A stretch of 58,160 bases of DNA, taken from contig DVGO01000014.1 of the NCBI GenBank assembly GCA_018712645.1, positions 1 to 58,160 on the forward strand, written 5' to 3'. The stretch comes from Candidatus Faecousia faecavium. Lineage in GTDB: Bacteria > Bacillota > Clostridia > Oscillospirales > Oscillospiraceae. The position numbers and the translations under genes are program-made. Under the pieces are notes generated by a model that saw only the letters and a program-made list of their open reading frames with translations, made no database searches and was not told the DNA's origin. Below are positions 50,400 to 58,160 of the stretch, piece after piece (position 1 is the stretch's first letter; each line of letters opens with the position of its first letter).

Positions 50400-51680
50400 T
50401 CAGCGAAGAACATACCCGTCTTCAGACGCTTCCAGGGAAGTACTGTAGTAGGCTGCCATGGCGTCCTCCAGATACAGCACATCCGCCACAGCGCCGGTTT
50501 CATAACAGCTGTGCATTGCCAGCTGAGCAAGGCCGATATCCGCAGTGGGCACGCTGACCTGCCCCAGCGAAATTCGTCCCAGGGTAGAGCCGCCGGGCAG
50601 GTCCGCCCGGTTATAGTAGCTCTGAACCGGCACATCTGCCTTGCGGCAGACCTTGCGGAAAATAGCGGCAGCCACGCCGTCCGTGCAGTAGCTCAGGTTT
50701 GCGTTGTGCTTGAGCACCACGCCGCCGCCCAGTACAGGGGCATTGCTGGGGTCGGCAAACTCCGGATGGTTGGGGTGGACACCGTGGGCGTTATCAGCGG
50801 AAATCATAAACGACTGAGCCAGCATCCGGTTCAGATCCAGTCCCCGATTCCGACAGATCCGCTCCAGCACCTGATACAGCAGCGTGGAAGCAGCACCCTG
50901 GACGGAGCCGGAGCCTACCTCTTCGCTGTCAAACACGCACAGCACCGGGATTGCCTGGCTGTCCTTGGCTTTCAGGAAGCCCTGGGTGCAGCCCCAGGCG
51001 CATTCCAGATCATCCAGTGCCGGAGCGGAAATGTACTCATCCGCCGCGCCCCAGATGCTGGCCTTCTGCCGCACATACAGATACAGGTCATGGCCCAGGA
51101 TTTCTCCCCCGGCCTGCTGGGACAGCAGCTGCTCCAGCTTTCCGGCGGCTTCCTTGGTTCCGGCCAGCGGCAGCATATCCACCGCCGGATTCCACTTATA
51201 GCCTTCATTGACCTGGCGGTTCATATGAATGGCCAGGTTGGGAATCAGCAGCAGGTCTTTGTCAATGTCCACCAGCTTGGTCTGAATTCCCTCCTGGGTC
51301 TCCACCACCACCCGTCCGGCGATGGACAAGGGCCGGTCCAGCCAGGTGTGCATCAGCATACCGCCGTAGCGCTCCACGGCTACCCGGGTGCTGGCTCCTG
51401 CCAGTTCAAAATGCTCCTTGACCTTGAAAGTGGGCCTGTCGCTGTGGCTGGCGCTCATGAAAAAGCCCTTGGGCTCCTGCTGCGGAATCCGGAAAGCAAT
51501 CACCGCCGTGCCGCCCCGGGTCAGATAGTATTTGCCTCCGGGTACCAAATCCCACTGGGCTTCCTCCGCAAGCCGGATATACCCCTGCTGCGCAAGCTGC
51601 CGGCAAATGGCGCTCTGGGCATGATAAACGCTGTGGGCCTCATCCAAGAAGCTTCTCAGCGCCTCGATTCTCTCATCCAT
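50400..51680 (-). CDS. M18-family aminopeptidase
   Basis: Zinc aminopeptidase of 426 residues of the aspartyl-aminopeptidase family. Metal ligands in SASHSDRPTF, CVFDSEEVGSGS and a C-terminal His (AMHSCYE) are visible. Cytosolic, removing N-terminal acidic or neutral residues from peptides. ATG at 51678-51680 with AGGAGG nearby upstream. Confidence 0.94.
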   Translation of the reverse strand: MDERIEALRSFLDEAHSVYHAQSAICRQLAQQGYIRLAEEAQWDLVPGGKYYLTRGGTAVIAFRIPQQEPKGFFMSASHSDRPTFKVKEHFELAGASTRVAVERYGGMLMHTWLDRPLSIAGRVVVETQEGIQTKLVDIDKDLLLIPNLAIHMNRQVNEGYKWNPAVDMLPLAGTKEAAGKLEQLLSQQAGGEILGHDLYLYVRQKASIWGAADEYISAPALDDLECAWGCTQGFLKAKDSQAIPVLCVFDSEEVGSGSVQGAASTLLYQVLERICRNRGLDLNRMLAQSFMISADNAHGVHPNHPEFADPSNAPVLGGGVVLKHNANLSYCTDGVAAAIFRKVCRKADVPVQSYYNRADLPGGSTLGRISLGQVSVPTADIGLAQLAMHSCYETGAVADVLYLEDAMAAYYSTSLEASEDGYVLR

Positions 51681-51768
51681 AACACATATCCTCCTGTGTC
51701 GTAAGTTCTCAGGGCTATTTTACACGTCCCGCAGCCTTGCGTCAACCGCGCCATCCGGTGTCCGTTTT

Positions 51769-51785
51769 TGTCGAATTTTGTCGAA
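51769..51785. promoter_or_regulatory. Tandem 0A boxes upstream of spo0A
   Basis: Two exact TGTCGAA sequences (51769-51775 and 51779-51785), 10 bp apart, match the Spo0A-binding box. A further imperfect dyad (CGTCGA...TTGACG) lies about 35 bp downstream. Fits autoregulation. Confidence 0.75.
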
Positions 51786-51947
51786 AAGTTTTATTTTTCA
51801 TTGTCATATGATGCAAAACGTCGATTTTTGACGAGCGATTATTTAGAAATTACCTTGCAAATCGCCGCACTTCATGCTATCCTTTATTTGTCGCACACGG
51901 GTTTTTCCGTGGCAAGGGGAGAATTTTACATGTTAGGAGAGGATCGT

Positions 51948-52727
51948 ATGGAACACACAACAACCGTATTTATCGCGGACAGTGCGGAAGACTTTTGTTC
52001 CGGTCTTACAGCCGCACTGCAGCGTGCCGATGGGTTTCAGGTAGTGGGAACCGCCAACGACGGGGAATTGGCGATTCGCATGATTGAAGAGCAGAAACCG
52101 GATGTACTGGTACTGGATCTGATGCTTGCCAAGCAGGATGGCATCAGCGTCCTGAAAAGCATCGCCGGCATGGAACGCAAACCGATTACATTGGCTACCT
52201 CTGCATTTGTCACGGAATATGTATCTTCGGCGGCAGCCAATCTGGGGGTTCGGTATCTGATGCTGAAACCCTGCGATATGACCGCTCTGGTAGAACGGCT
52301 GGAGGAGATCCGCGGTGGGGAGAGTCTGCGGTATCCGGAAAAGCGCCGGGCGGACAAAACCAGCATTGAATCCATGGTCACCGGAATCATCCACGAAATT
52401 GGCGTTCCCGCCCACATAAAAGGCTATCAGTATCTGCGGGAAGCCATTATCATCGCCGTCAACGACATGGATGTGATCAACGCCATCACCAAAGTACTCT
52501 ACCCTCAGGTGGCCAAGACCTTCCAGACTACCCCCAGCCGGGTAGAGCGAGCCATCCGCCACGCCATCGAGGTGGCCTGGGATCGGGGCGACCTGGATAC
52601 GCTGCAGCGTTTCTTTGGCTACACCGTATCCAACACCAAAGGAAAGCCCACCAATTCCGAATTCATTGCCCTGATTGCGGACAAGCTCCAGCTGCAGCTG
52701 AAAAGCGCCGAGGCTGCCCAGTTTTAG
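51948..52727 (+). CDS. spo0A: Sporulation master regulator Spo0A
   Basis: Response regulator of 259 residues. Receiver domain (1-125) with phosphoacceptor Asp in [13 protein letters not shown], and the effector domain with the hallmark [29 protein letters not shown] and [17 protein letters not shown]. Controls entry into sporulation. ATG at 51948 has AGGAGAGG 6 nt upstream. The usual neighbour spoIVB is not in the window; an M18 aminopeptidase gene lies divergently upstream instead. Confidence 0.97.
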   Translation: MEHTTTVFIADSAEDFCSGLTAALQRADGFQVVGTANDGELAIRMIEEQKPDVLVLDLMLAKQDGISVLKSIAGMERKPITLATSAFVTEYVSSAAANLGVRYLMLKPCDMTALVERLEEIRGGESLRYPEKRRADKTSIESMVTGIIHEIGVPAHIKGYQYLREAIIIAVNDMDVINAITKVLYPQVAKTFQTTPSRVERAIRHAIEVAWDRGDLDTLQRFFGYTVSNTKGKPTNSEFIALIADKLQLQLKSAEAAQF

Positions 52728-52738
52728 ATATGCAAAAA

Positions 52739-52776
52739 TACTCCCGGTTGATTCACACGATCAACCGGGAGTTTTT
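52739..52776. terminator. Bidirectional terminator between spo0A and the lipoprotein gene
   Basis: Thirteen-bp stem ACTCCCGGTTGAT/ATCAACCGGGAGT with TTTTTATT after it on the plus strand and an A/T-rich flank on the other. Confidence 0.9.
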
Positions 52777-52785
52777 ATTGTCAAG

Positions 52786-54867
52786 TTAGAAATCGCTGGC
52801 ACCCAGGTAGGTCTGCCGCCGCAGCAAGGCTTTGGCACACTTGTGGCAGGTGTAATCCTGGGTGAGCATCTGGGGTGCGATTTTCTCCGGCTCGCCGCAG
52901 CGGGCACAGACGGGGATGTTGGTAATTTTGTACTCAAAAATCCAGTAGCCGGAGCCGGCGCTGGTGATGCTGGCCCAGGTGTGCCGGTCTTCCTTGTGAG
53001 ATGCGATACGGCCGTAGTTATAGATATTGGAGTCCCGAACCTGAATGGTTCCGTCCTCGTTTACCTTTTCCAGAACGATGTAATGTCCGCCCTTGGTCCA
53101 GTAGCCCTTGTGCTGAATGGAAATGACGATATGGCCTTCATCCAGCGCCTGCTTGGCCACCGTAGGCTCATAAGTTTTTTCCTTCAGGTAGAAGCCCAGC
53201 ACCGGCGGTTCGTTAACGAAGATCATGCCGTCGGTTCCGTTGCTGAAGCTGTAGTAACCGTAACGAGCACACATTTCCGGGGGCGTCCACTCTTCGTCTG
53301 CCAGATAGCTTGCCAGCATAGCCATGGAGGTAATGCCGCAGCCGTTGGTAGAAAGCTTGAATCCGCCGAACATGGTTCCGGCATAATCCTGCTGCAGGTA
53401 CAGCGGCACTTCCGGGAACCGCTCATGGGCCACATCGGGATACAGTACATCCCCGGTACCCACGCTGCTCTCTGCCTCCGGCAGAACGATAGCGCTGTAG
53501 TCCACATCCATGGGATGGTTTTCCCGGGCACCCGCCAGGATATCGTTTTGCATCTGGCTCTTCAAGTCCTGCTCCGCCTGGGCATACCAGATGTCGGTGC
53601 TGCCGGTAAAGTACAGGATATGACAGCCATACTCCGTGCGGATGATGGTGGTATCCCCGGGCTGACGTGCCGGGTCAAAGCACCAGCTGTCCAGCTCCGG
53701 AATCAGCTGCCCCTGACGCAGCTGATGATATGCGCCGCCATCCAGAGCCGTACCGGTATCCTGGGAGTTTTTGTTGGCCAGTTCTGCAAAGGTTGCTTCC
53801 GTTTCTTTGGTTTTGTCCTTCCAATAGGTCAGCAGCTCCTCTGCCTTGGCCTGACATGCCTGCCAGGCTTCCTCGGAGCAGCTTACCTTGCCGTCGGCGG
53901 CAATGGTCACCGGCTGGGTCGGCTGGGTGGGCTCCGTGGTGGCGGTAACAGGCTGGGTTGCCTCTTCTTCCGTCTCCTGCCCCGGCACTACCAGCAGATG
54001 GTGGATGTCCACATATTTTCCGCTGTCTCTGGTAATGCCCTGAGACTGGTAAGTGCTTTCCTGCTGGGCAAAGTAGCTTTCCACTTCCTCCTGAGTAGGC
54101 GCCAGATCATAGCTCAGGGAAGTCATGTACATGTAGCCGTAGTTATACAGCCAGGCAAAATCCTGCACGTTCTGCAGCGTGGTGCCGAATGCCTTCTGGG
54201 CCATCTCTTCGGCACTGGCATAGCCCTTCTCCTGGGCCAGAGTTTCCAGGGTCTGGGGAAGGTTGTCCAGGTACTCCTGATGCATGGTATTGAGCCGGAA
54301 GGTATCGCTGTAGCCGTAGAGGAATTTGGTTGCCGGGATATCCGTCAAATAGATCTCATAGTTCTGCAGGTTGGGCTTGTAGGCCTCTTCCTTGGGCAGT
54401 CCCTTTTCCTCCGCCTCCAGGGCCATGGCCTGAGCGGTATACCAGGAATTCAAGGCCCGCTTCAGAAAATACTGCTGCCAGCTGGCCACGCTGGAATCCA
54501 CCGTGCAGACCTGGGTATCCAGGGGCGCATCAAAGTCCGGGGCCTGATCCCGGTTTTCGCTGCGATACTGGGAAACCTCTGCCCAGTAATAGGCACTGAG
54601 CATGCCATTGGTCAGCTGCTTCTCTCCTACGGTAGCCACTACCGCATCGGCGTTTCCCTGCCCGGTATAGGTTCCCTTGCAGGTCACATCCTCAGGATTT
54701 CCATCCGGGGGGGTAGTCGCCGGCGGCGCTGTTTCCACCGGCGCTGTGGTCTGGGATACCGTCTGTTCCTGACCGGCAGGCGCAGCCGTCTGCACATCCT
54801 GTTTCTTTCCGCAGCCCGACAATACCAGCACCAGCGCCAGTACCAGGGCAGCCCATCGTTTGGTCAT
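52786..54867 (-). CDS. Lipoprotein fusing a parvulin-like foldase, a C39-like peptidase fold and a zinc ribbon
   Basis: Protein of 693 residues. Signal peptide with lipobox LSGC (Cys19); Thr/Pro-rich linker (30-60); SurA/PrsA-like helical region (about 75-270); PpiC-type prolyl-isomerase segments at about 285 (VDIHHLLVVPG) and 370-420 (GTALDGGAYHQLRQGQL; TEYGCHILYF), split by a Thr/Pro/Gln linker; then a C39-like papain-fold segment with Cys in STNGCGITSMAMLASYL and His in KGGHYIVLEKV; finally a CARC...CHKC knuckle at the C-terminus. Anchored outside the membrane, it may fold or process secreted proteins. The combination is unusual; each part is assigned by motif only. Confidence 0.85.
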   Translation of the reverse strand: MTKRWAALVLALVLVLSGCGKKQDVQTAAPAGQEQTVSQTTAPVETAPPATTPPDGNPEDVTCKGTYTGQGNADAVVATVGEKQLTNGMLSAYYWAEVSQYRSENRDQAPDFDAPLDTQVCTVDSSVASWQQYFLKRALNSWYTAQAMALEAEEKGLPKEEAYKPNLQNYEIYLTDIPATKFLYGYSDTFRLNTMHQEYLDNLPQTLETLAQEKGYASAEEMAQKAFGTTLQNVQDFAWLYNYGYMYMTSLSYDLAPTQEEVESYFAQQESTYQSQGITRDSGKYVDIHHLLVVPGQETEEEATQPVTATTEPTQPTQPVTIAADGKVSCSEEAWQACQAKAEELLTYWKDKTKETEATFAELANKNSQDTGTALDGGAYHQLRQGQLIPELDSWCFDPARQPGDTTIIRTEYGCHILYFTGSTDIWYAQAEQDLKSQMQNDILAGARENHPMDVDYSAIVLPEAESSVGTGDVLYPDVAHERFPEVPLYLQQDYAGTMFGGFKLSTNGCGITSMAMLASYLADEEWTPPEMCARYGYYSFSNGTDGMIFVNEPPVLGFYLKEKTYEPTVAKQALDEGHIVISIQHKGYWTKGGHYIVLEKVNEDGTIQVRDSNIYNYGRIASHKEDRHTWASITSAGSGYWIFEYKITNIPVCARCGEPEKIAPQMLTQDYTCHKCAKALLRRQTYLGASDF

Positions 54868-54994
54868 ACCGTGGTCTTCCTTTTCGTAAAATTCTCCGCT
54901 TAGTTTACCATATTATCCCGGTTTTTTCAAGACTTGCTCCGGGGCGTCTTCTTTAAGATTCCATAAACTTCGGGGCTTTCTCCCCTTTTCCCGC

Positions 54995-55023
54995 TTGCAA
55001 TTCCCGCTTTTCTGGGGTATAAT
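54995..55023 (+). promoter_or_regulatory. Promoter of the DUF1292 gene
   Basis: TTGCAA (54995-55000), 17 bp, TATAAT (55018-55023). Confidence 0.75.
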
Positions 55024-55056
55024 CCCAATGAAATTACCAAATACAGGAGGAACCCC

Positions 55057-55347
55057 ATGGAAAACGAAAATCAGCTTCCTGAGGAAGAAGTCAGCATTCT
55101 GACCCTTACCGACGAAAACGGTCAGGATACCAACTTTGAATATCTGGACTGCATGACCTACCAGGACAAGGAATACCTGGTGCTGATGCCCACAGAGGAT
55201 GAGTCCGGCGAGATCGTCATTCTGGAAGTGGAACCCGTTGATGAAGAGAACGAGAACTACCTGGCTGTGGAGGACGAATCCATTCTGGATGCCGTCTACG
55301 GTCTGTTCAAGGAAAAGTACAAAGACGTGCTGACCTTCGAGGAATAA
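55057..55347 (+). CDS. DUF1292 protein
   Basis: Very acidic protein of 96 residues (YrzB-like) with the family core ILTLTDENGQDTNFEYLDC and EYLVLMP. Common in Firmicutes, where it is usually near ruvX/mutS2 genes; its function is unknown. AGGAGG is 7 nt before ATG. Here it stands alone between the lipoprotein gene and cysK. Confidence 0.92.
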   Translation: MENENQLPEEEVSILTLTDENGQDTNFEYLDCMTYQDKEYLVLMPTEDESGEIVILEVEPVDEENENYLAVEDESILDAVYGLFKEKYKDVLTFEE

Positions 55348-55355
55348 GCATATGT

Positions 55356-55390
55356 CCCCCGGAACACTGAACGAACTGTGTTCCGGGGGA
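55356..55390. terminator. Bidirectional terminator between DUF1292 and cysK genes
   Basis: Twelve-bp stem CCCCCGGAACAC/GTGTTCCGGGGG between two convergent genes, with a T-rich tail on the plus strand. Confidence 0.85.
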
Positions 55391-55398
55391 TTGTTCTT

Positions 55399-56331
55399 TT
55401 ATTTCTGATACATGGGGGTGGTCAGATACCGCTCGCCAGAGTCCGGCAGCAGCACCACAATGGTCTTGCCTTTGTTCTCTTCCCGCTGAGACAGCATAAA
55501 CGCCGCATGCAGAGCCGCGCCGCCGGAAATTCCTGCCAGAACCCCTTCTTCCCTGCCCAGCTGACGGCCTGCCTGGTAGGCATCCTCCGTGGCGACGGTA
55601 ATCACCTCATCCACAACGGTTCTGTCCAAAATCTCCGGCACAAATCCTGCGCCAATGCCCTGGATGCCATGGGGGCCGCTGCGGCCCTGGGTCAAAACCG
55701 GAGAGTCCGACGGTTCCACACCGATGATTTTCACATTGGGATTTTTCTCCTTCAGATACCGTCCCACACCGGTGATGGTGCCGCCGGTGCCGATGCCCGC
55801 CACAAACAGGTCTACCTTCCCATCGGTATCCTCCCAGATTTCCGGGCCGGTGGTGCGGTAGTGGGCATCCGGGTTGGCAGGATTCACAAACTGCCCCGCC
55901 AGGAAGCTGCCGGGGGTTTCCCTGGCCAGTTCCTCGGCCTTGGCAATGGCGCCGGACATACCCAGCTTGCCGGGAGTCAGCACCAGCTCCGCGCCGTAGG
56001 CCTTCATCAGCAGCCGGCGCTCCATGCTCATGGTGTCGGGCATGACAATGATGCACCGGTAGCCCCGGGCCGCCGCCACACTGCACAATCCGATGCCGGT
56101 ATTGCCGGAGGTAGGCTCAATAATCACGCTGCCCGCTTGCAGCACCCCCCGGCGCTGTGCGTCGTCGATCATGGACAGAGCCACCCGGTCTTTGGCGGAG
56201 CCAGCCGGGTTCTGCCCTTCCAGTTTTGCCAGAATGGTTGCCTGGAGGTTCCGATTTTTTTCCATATTCCCCAGATGCAGCAGCGGGGTTCTGCCGATAA
56301 GCTGGGACGCGGACTGGTAAATGTTTGCCAT
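55399..56331 (-). CDS. cysK: Cysteine synthase (O-acetylserine sulfhydrylase)
   Basis: PLP enzyme of 310 residues that makes cysteine from O-acetylserine and sulfide. The PLP lysine is in NPAGSAKDRVA, the substrate loop is PTSGNTGIG, and the phosphate loop GIGTGGTITGVG. Start at MANIYQSASQL (ATG 56329-56331) after AGGGAGGG. It is divergent from the serine acetyltransferase gene, so both steps are encoded side by side. Confidence 0.97.
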   Translation of the reverse strand: MANIYQSASQLIGRTPLLHLGNMEKNRNLQATILAKLEGQNPAGSAKDRVALSMIDDAQRRGVLQAGSVIIEPTSGNTGIGLCSVAAARGYRCIIVMPDTMSMERRLLMKAYGAELVLTPGKLGMSGAIAKAEELARETPGSFLAGQFVNPANPDAHYRTTGPEIWEDTDGKVDLFVAGIGTGGTITGVGRYLKEKNPNVKIIGVEPSDSPVLTQGRSGPHGIQGIGAGFVPEILDRTVVDEVITVATEDAYQAGRQLGREEGVLAGISGGAALHAAFMLSQREENKGKTIVVLLPDSGERYLTTPMYQK

Positions 56332-56368
56332 AACAAACCCTCCCTGATTGGGCATTTTCTTAGTGGGA

Positions 56369-56426
56369 ATTATACACCCCTGCCTTCCCCATGTCAATTG
56401 ACTTTGACACGGGGCTATGCTAAACT
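56369..56426. promoter_or_regulatory. Divergent promoters of cysK and the serine acetyltransferase gene
   Basis: Minus strand: TTGACA (56392-56397), 17 bp, TATAAT (56369-56374) for cysK. Plus strand: TTGACT (56398-56403), 17 bp, TAAACT (56421-56426). The two -35 boxes abut, so the polymerases would compete. Confidence 0.75.
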
Positions 56427-56451
56427 GAGGAGAAAAAGGAGGGATGTATCC

Positions 56452-57396
56452 ATGACCCCCATTGAGGAACAGATTGAAGGCATTGTAGACAGTATTCTGG
56501 AAGATTATCACAACGGCCGGGACATCGACAAGCTGGACCCTTTCCAGCACCCGGACAAAGATGTGGTCATTGACATGATCGGAAAGCTTCTGCGGATTGT
56601 CTATCCCGGTTTTTCCAGGGACAGAGCCTACCGGATTTACAATACCAAGCATAACCTGTCCATGCTGATTGAAGATGTGATGTACAATCTGAACAAGCAG
56701 ATTGCCATCGTTCTGCGCAGTTCCATGTCGGCTCAGGAGGCCCAGGACAAAGCCCAGATGCTGAGCCTGGAATTTTTCCGGGCCATTCCCGGCGTCCGGT
56801 CTGTGATTCAGACCGATGTGGAGGCCTTCTACGACGGCGATCCGGCGGCCTACAGCGTAGACGAAATTGTCTTCTGTTATCCCGGACTGTACGCCATTAC
56901 CGTTTACCGGCTGGCCCACATTCTGTACACATTAAACGTGCCCATGCTGCCCCGGATTATGACGGAGCATGCCCACTGCATCACCGGCATTGACATCAAC
57001 CCCGGCGCCACCATCGGCAAGTATTTCTTCATCGACCACGGCACCGGCATTGTGGTGGGCGAAACCACCGTCATCGGCGACCATGTGAAAGTATACCAGG
57101 GTGTCACCCTGGGCGCCCTGACCACCCGGGGCGGCCAGAGTCTGCGGGGCAAGAAACGCCATCCCACCATTGAGGACAACGTAACCATCTACGCCGGCGC
57201 TTCCATTCTGGGCGGCGGTACGGTGATCGGCCGGGACAGCGTCATCGGCTCCAACGTCTTTATCACCCACTCCATCCCCGCCTGCACCACCGTCAGTGTC
57301 AAGAGCCAGGAACTGCAGTTCAAACCCCGCAACTGCCCCGGCGACTGTTCCAACTGCGGAGCCAAGCCGGAACCCTTCTGGGAAGGGCAGAAATAG
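56452..57396 (+). CDS. cysE: Serine O-acetyltransferase
   Basis: Protein of 314 residues making O-acetylserine from serine and acetyl-CoA. An N-terminal helical domain (1-165) precedes a left-handed beta-helix with hexapeptide repeats (INPGATIGKYFFIDHGTGIV; VIGDHVKVYQGVTLGAL). The catalytic His pair is in DHGTG and the MTEHAH region. C-terminal CPGDCSNCG is a Cys-rich tail not found in E. coli CysE; it could bind a metal or respond to redox state. AGGAGGG is 10 nt upstream. Confidence 0.94.
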   Translation: MTPIEEQIEGIVDSILEDYHNGRDIDKLDPFQHPDKDVVIDMIGKLLRIVYPGFSRDRAYRIYNTKHNLSMLIEDVMYNLNKQIAIVLRSSMSAQEAQDKAQMLSLEFFRAIPGVRSVIQTDVEAFYDGDPAAYSVDEIVFCYPGLYAITVYRLAHILYTLNVPMLPRIMTEHAHCITGIDINPGATIGKYFFIDHGTGIVVGETTVIGDHVKVYQGVTLGALTTRGGQSLRGKKRHPTIEDNVTIYAGASILGGGTVIGRDSVIGSNVFITHSIPACTTVSVKSQELQFKPRNCPGDCSNCGAKPEPFWEGQK

Positions 57397-57428
57397 TCTC
57401 TTTCCTCTCCCACTGCAAAATGCCAATA

Positions 57429-57468
57429 GCAAGGCCGCTGATTTTTGTAAATCAGCGGCCTGTTTTTT
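57429..57468 (+). terminator. Terminator of the serine acetyltransferase gene
   Basis: Stem GGCCGCTGATTT/AAATCAGCGGCC followed by TGTTTTTT. Confidence 0.88.
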
Positions 57469-57497
57469 GCATTCTGTTTTATAAATCTGGACAAACC

Positions 57498-57926
57498 TTA
57501 TTCGGCAAGATTTGTCAGTGTATCGCCTGTAATGCGGTACACTGTCCAATCTGACATTGGCTCTGCTCCCAAGGATCGGTAAAAGTCAATGCTGGGTTGA
57601 TTCCAGTCAAGACACCACCATTCCAAGCGTCCACATTTTCGTTCAACGGCAATGGATGCCAATTTTTTCAAAATCGCTTTTCCATAGCCGTTGCCGCGGT
57701 ATTCCGGTTTCACAAACAAGTCTTCCAGATAGATTCCTGCACGGCCGAGGAAGGTGGAAAAGTTATGAAAGAAAAGCGCAAACCCAATCTCTTTCCCGTC
57801 TACAACAGCAAACAGAACCTCTGCTTTCTGCTTATCAAAAATCCACTCTTCCAGGGTTACCTCATCCGCAACTACTTCATGCAGCATCTTTTCATAGTCG
57901 GCAAGTTCTTTGATAAATTGTAATGT
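57498..57926 (-). pseudogene. GNAT acetyltransferase gene that has lost its start
   Basis: The acetyl-CoA-binding motif VKPEYRGNGYGKAIL and C-terminal WNQPSIDFYRSLGAEP identify a GNAT N-acetyltransferase. Family homology runs upstream of the first ATG (57885-57887) as TLQFIKELADYEKM, but the frame then meets a stop with no start codon. About 14-20 residues of the usual N-terminus are missing, exactly where the IS1595-type sequence begins. A shorter product from the ATG at 57887 (129 residues) is conceivable but would lack the first strand and helix. Confidence 0.8.
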
Positions 57927-57930
57927 GCTT

Positions 57931-58160
57931 ATCGACTTAACTCAGCAAGTCACCATATCTTGTAACAGTCCGAAATATAGGACAGCTTCCATGAGATAAT
58001 ATCGTCACCAGATAAAGGGGGACAATGTTATGGCAGAGGCTACTGCGGTTACTTTTAAGGAATTTCGGGCTCGTTACAATACAGAGGATGCTTGCCGTCG
58101 AGAGTTGTTCCGGCTTCGGTTTCCTGAGGGCTTTGTCTGCCCTGTTTGCGGCTGCCGGGA
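57931..58160 (+). mobile_element. Left part of an IS1595-family element (continues past window)
   Basis: The outer end is near 57930-57960, where GNAT homology stops. The exact terminal repeat cannot be fixed with only one end in view. It contains the start of the transposase gene. Confidence 0.65.
58030..58160 (+). CDS. IS1595-family transposase (N-terminus only)
   Basis: The first 43 residues (MAEATAVTFKEFRARYNTED, then ACRRELFRLRFPEGFVCPVC) carry the zinc-ribbon start of ISXO2/IS1595-type transposases, which pairs CPVCG with a second knuckle further on. AAAGGGGG is 8 nt before ATG. The catalytic domain lies beyond the window. Confidence 0.85.
   Translation, partial: MAEATAVTFKEFRARYNTEDACRRELFRLRFPEGFVCPVCGCR

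Noticed and set aside
55378..56451. Extension of the serine acetyltransferase frame over cysK
   Set aside because: The frame is open upstream only because it is antisense to cysK; promoter and ribosome-binding site place the start at 56452.

Overview
The window looks like a chromosomal segment of a Gram-positive, anaerobic, gut-type member of the Clostridia, most likely the Oscillospirales. The pointers are Spo0A and a pro-sigma-K gene (endospore lineage), a methionine T-box leader, lipoprotein signal peptides, heterodimeric ABC exporters, a clostridial type of ethanolamine (eut) microcompartment operon, a DUF1292 protein, consensus TTGACA-17-TATAAT promoters and moderately high GC. The species cannot be fixed from the sequence alone.

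Layout. (1) 1-281: start of a BlaI/MecI-type repressor with promoter and twin operators. (2) 557-11154: an eleven-gene minus-strand operon, written from its promoter: LacI regulator, RbsD, zinc alcohol dehydrogenase, Gfo/Idh oxidoreductase, sugar permease, ABC sugar-binding lipoprotein, two ABC permeases, IolE-like TIM-barrel protein, nucleoside hydrolase, ribokinase. It reads as uptake and breakdown of a ribose-containing compound; the exact substrate is unknown. No ATPase is encoded in it; the MsmK-type ATPase at 48913-50097 is a candidate partner. (3) 11912-20557: a split pro-sigma-K gene. An 8.3-kb element (about 12049-20370) separates the N-terminal fragment from region 2, like the skin elements of Bacillus and Clostridioides. 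It carries a large serine recombinase next to one attachment site, a LytTR/GHKL two-component system with two ABC exporter subunits, and a one-pass membrane protein. Joining the two proposed crossover sites restores the sigma reading frame, but homology stops again after region 2, so the gene seems also to have lost its 3' half. (4) 20797-27236: MATE efflux pump with a leader terminator, a beta-CASP metallo-hydrolase, ruvC-ruvA-ruvB with a 50-residue membrane protein, and a zinc-ribbon protein. (5) 27237-31335: MarR regulator with tandem operators and a heterodimeric ABC exporter. (6) 31392-35910: alpha/beta hydrolase, an IS3-family element inserted in the loop of a terminator, and metG with its T-box leader. 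(7) 35917-46135: a twelve-gene eut operon in the order G-A-C-L-M-T-B-E-D(PduL)-x-N-H. (8) 46249-50312: glycogen phosphorylase and the MsmK-type ATPase. (9) 50400-58160: M18 aminopeptidase, spo0A, an unusual foldase/peptidase/zinc-ribbon lipoprotein, a DUF1292 protein, divergent cysK and serine acetyltransferase genes, a GNAT gene that has lost its start, and the beginning of an IS1595-family transposase.

The strongest candidates for new biology are the sigma-K intervening element with its signalling/export cargo and predicted attachment sites, the ribose/nucleoside operon, the fused PpiC/C39-like lipoprotein, and the rearranged eut operon with its unknown 132-residue protein.
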